Source: Pseudomonadota bacterium (GTDB lineage: Bacteria; Pseudomonadota; Alphaproteobacteria; Reyranellales; Reyranellaceae). From it: a DNA stretch of 5,857 nt. Where the stretch lies: NCBI GenBank assembly GCA_023436825.1, contig JAEZHS010000737.1:1-5857 (forward strand). Reading direction: 5' to 3'. The notes beneath the pieces are model-generated. The model was given only the letters and a program-made list of their open reading frames with translations, did not search any database and was not told the DNA's origin. Both the position numbers and the translations under genes were made by a program. How positions within the stretch are numbered: position 1 is the first letter of the stretch; the number at the start of each line of letters is the position of its first letter. Positions 5,754 through 5,857 of this stretch are shown here, in pieces.

Positions 5754-5857
5754 TCAGTTGCCCCAGCTTCCGACCGGTATCGGACTTTGTCTATCGCCGC
5801 CGCCTTTGCCGCACTGCACGTCAAAAGGCATCTTCCGGACCACGCGCTGGGTCGCGT
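5754..5857 (-). CDS. Possible C-terminal end of an upstream gene, function unknown
   Basis: One minus-strand frame stays open from the window edge for 33 codons and stops at TGA (5756-5754), 17 nt before the ligase ATG. It contains RKMPFDVQCGKGG and ends in PVGSWGN. The spacing, with the ligase ribosome site in the gap, resembles the 19-nt ligase-dioxygenase junction, and the first nine codons all end in G or C. Later codons (AGA, CAA, AGT, ATA) are less biased, and a second frame stops at 5821, so the true end may be there or the region may be non-coding. I do not recognise a family. Confidence 0.35.
   Translation of the reverse strand, partial: ATQRVVRKMPFDVQCGKGGGDRQSPIPVGSWGN

Noticed and set aside
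5777..5826. TTGACG (minus strand, 5824-5819) as a -35 box for the ligase
   Set aside because: The nearest A/T-rich hexamer is about 23 nt away, too far for a sigma70 promoter, and the correctly spaced positions are GC-rich.

Overview
This is a GC-rich bacterial window. All five recognisable genes lie on the minus strand and are closely packed. Strong G/C third-position codon bias, purine-rich Shine-Dalgarno sequences (GGAGG or AGAGG) 5-7 nt before each start, and the gene families present suggest a soil or aquatic proteobacterium with a broad catabolic repertoire. An alphaproteobacterium, for example of the Reyranella or Bradyrhizobium kind, is my best guess. This rests on general resemblance, not on a marker gene.

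Transcription runs from high to low coordinates. 5737-5857 is the edge of the window and may hold the last codons of an upstream co-directional gene (low confidence). 4213-5736 encodes an acyl-CoA synthetase of the AMP-forming family. After a 19-nt gap, 3183-4193 encodes a class III (LigB-type) extradiol ring-cleavage dioxygenase-like protein. The 82-nt gap at 3101-3182 holds a hairpin at the stop codon and a promoter-like pair of hexamers whose spacer is almost entirely a perfect 17-nt palindrome, so a new transcript may start here. 1394-3100 encodes a D-aminoacylase-like amidohydrolase. A 50-nt gap with a strong hairpin leads to 426-1343, a zinc-independent medium-chain oxidoreductase of the quinone reductase type. 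The 139-nt gap at 287-425 is mostly an inverted pair of 46-nt repeat units. Finally, 1-286 encodes the N-terminus of a 3-hydroxyisobutyrate dehydrogenase-family enzyme cut by the window edge.

Together the genes look like part of a catabolic cluster: CoA activation of an acid, oxygenolytic cleavage of a catechol-like ring, a metal-dependent hydrolase, an NAD(P)H:quinone/enone-type reductase and a beta-hydroxyacid dehydrogenase. The sequence does not reveal the substrate, and I do not recognise this gene order as a characterised pathway. The most unusual items are the paired repeat at 306-424, the palindrome inside the putative promoter at 3127-3156, and the apparent loss of two canonical metal-site histidine motifs in the amidohydrolase.
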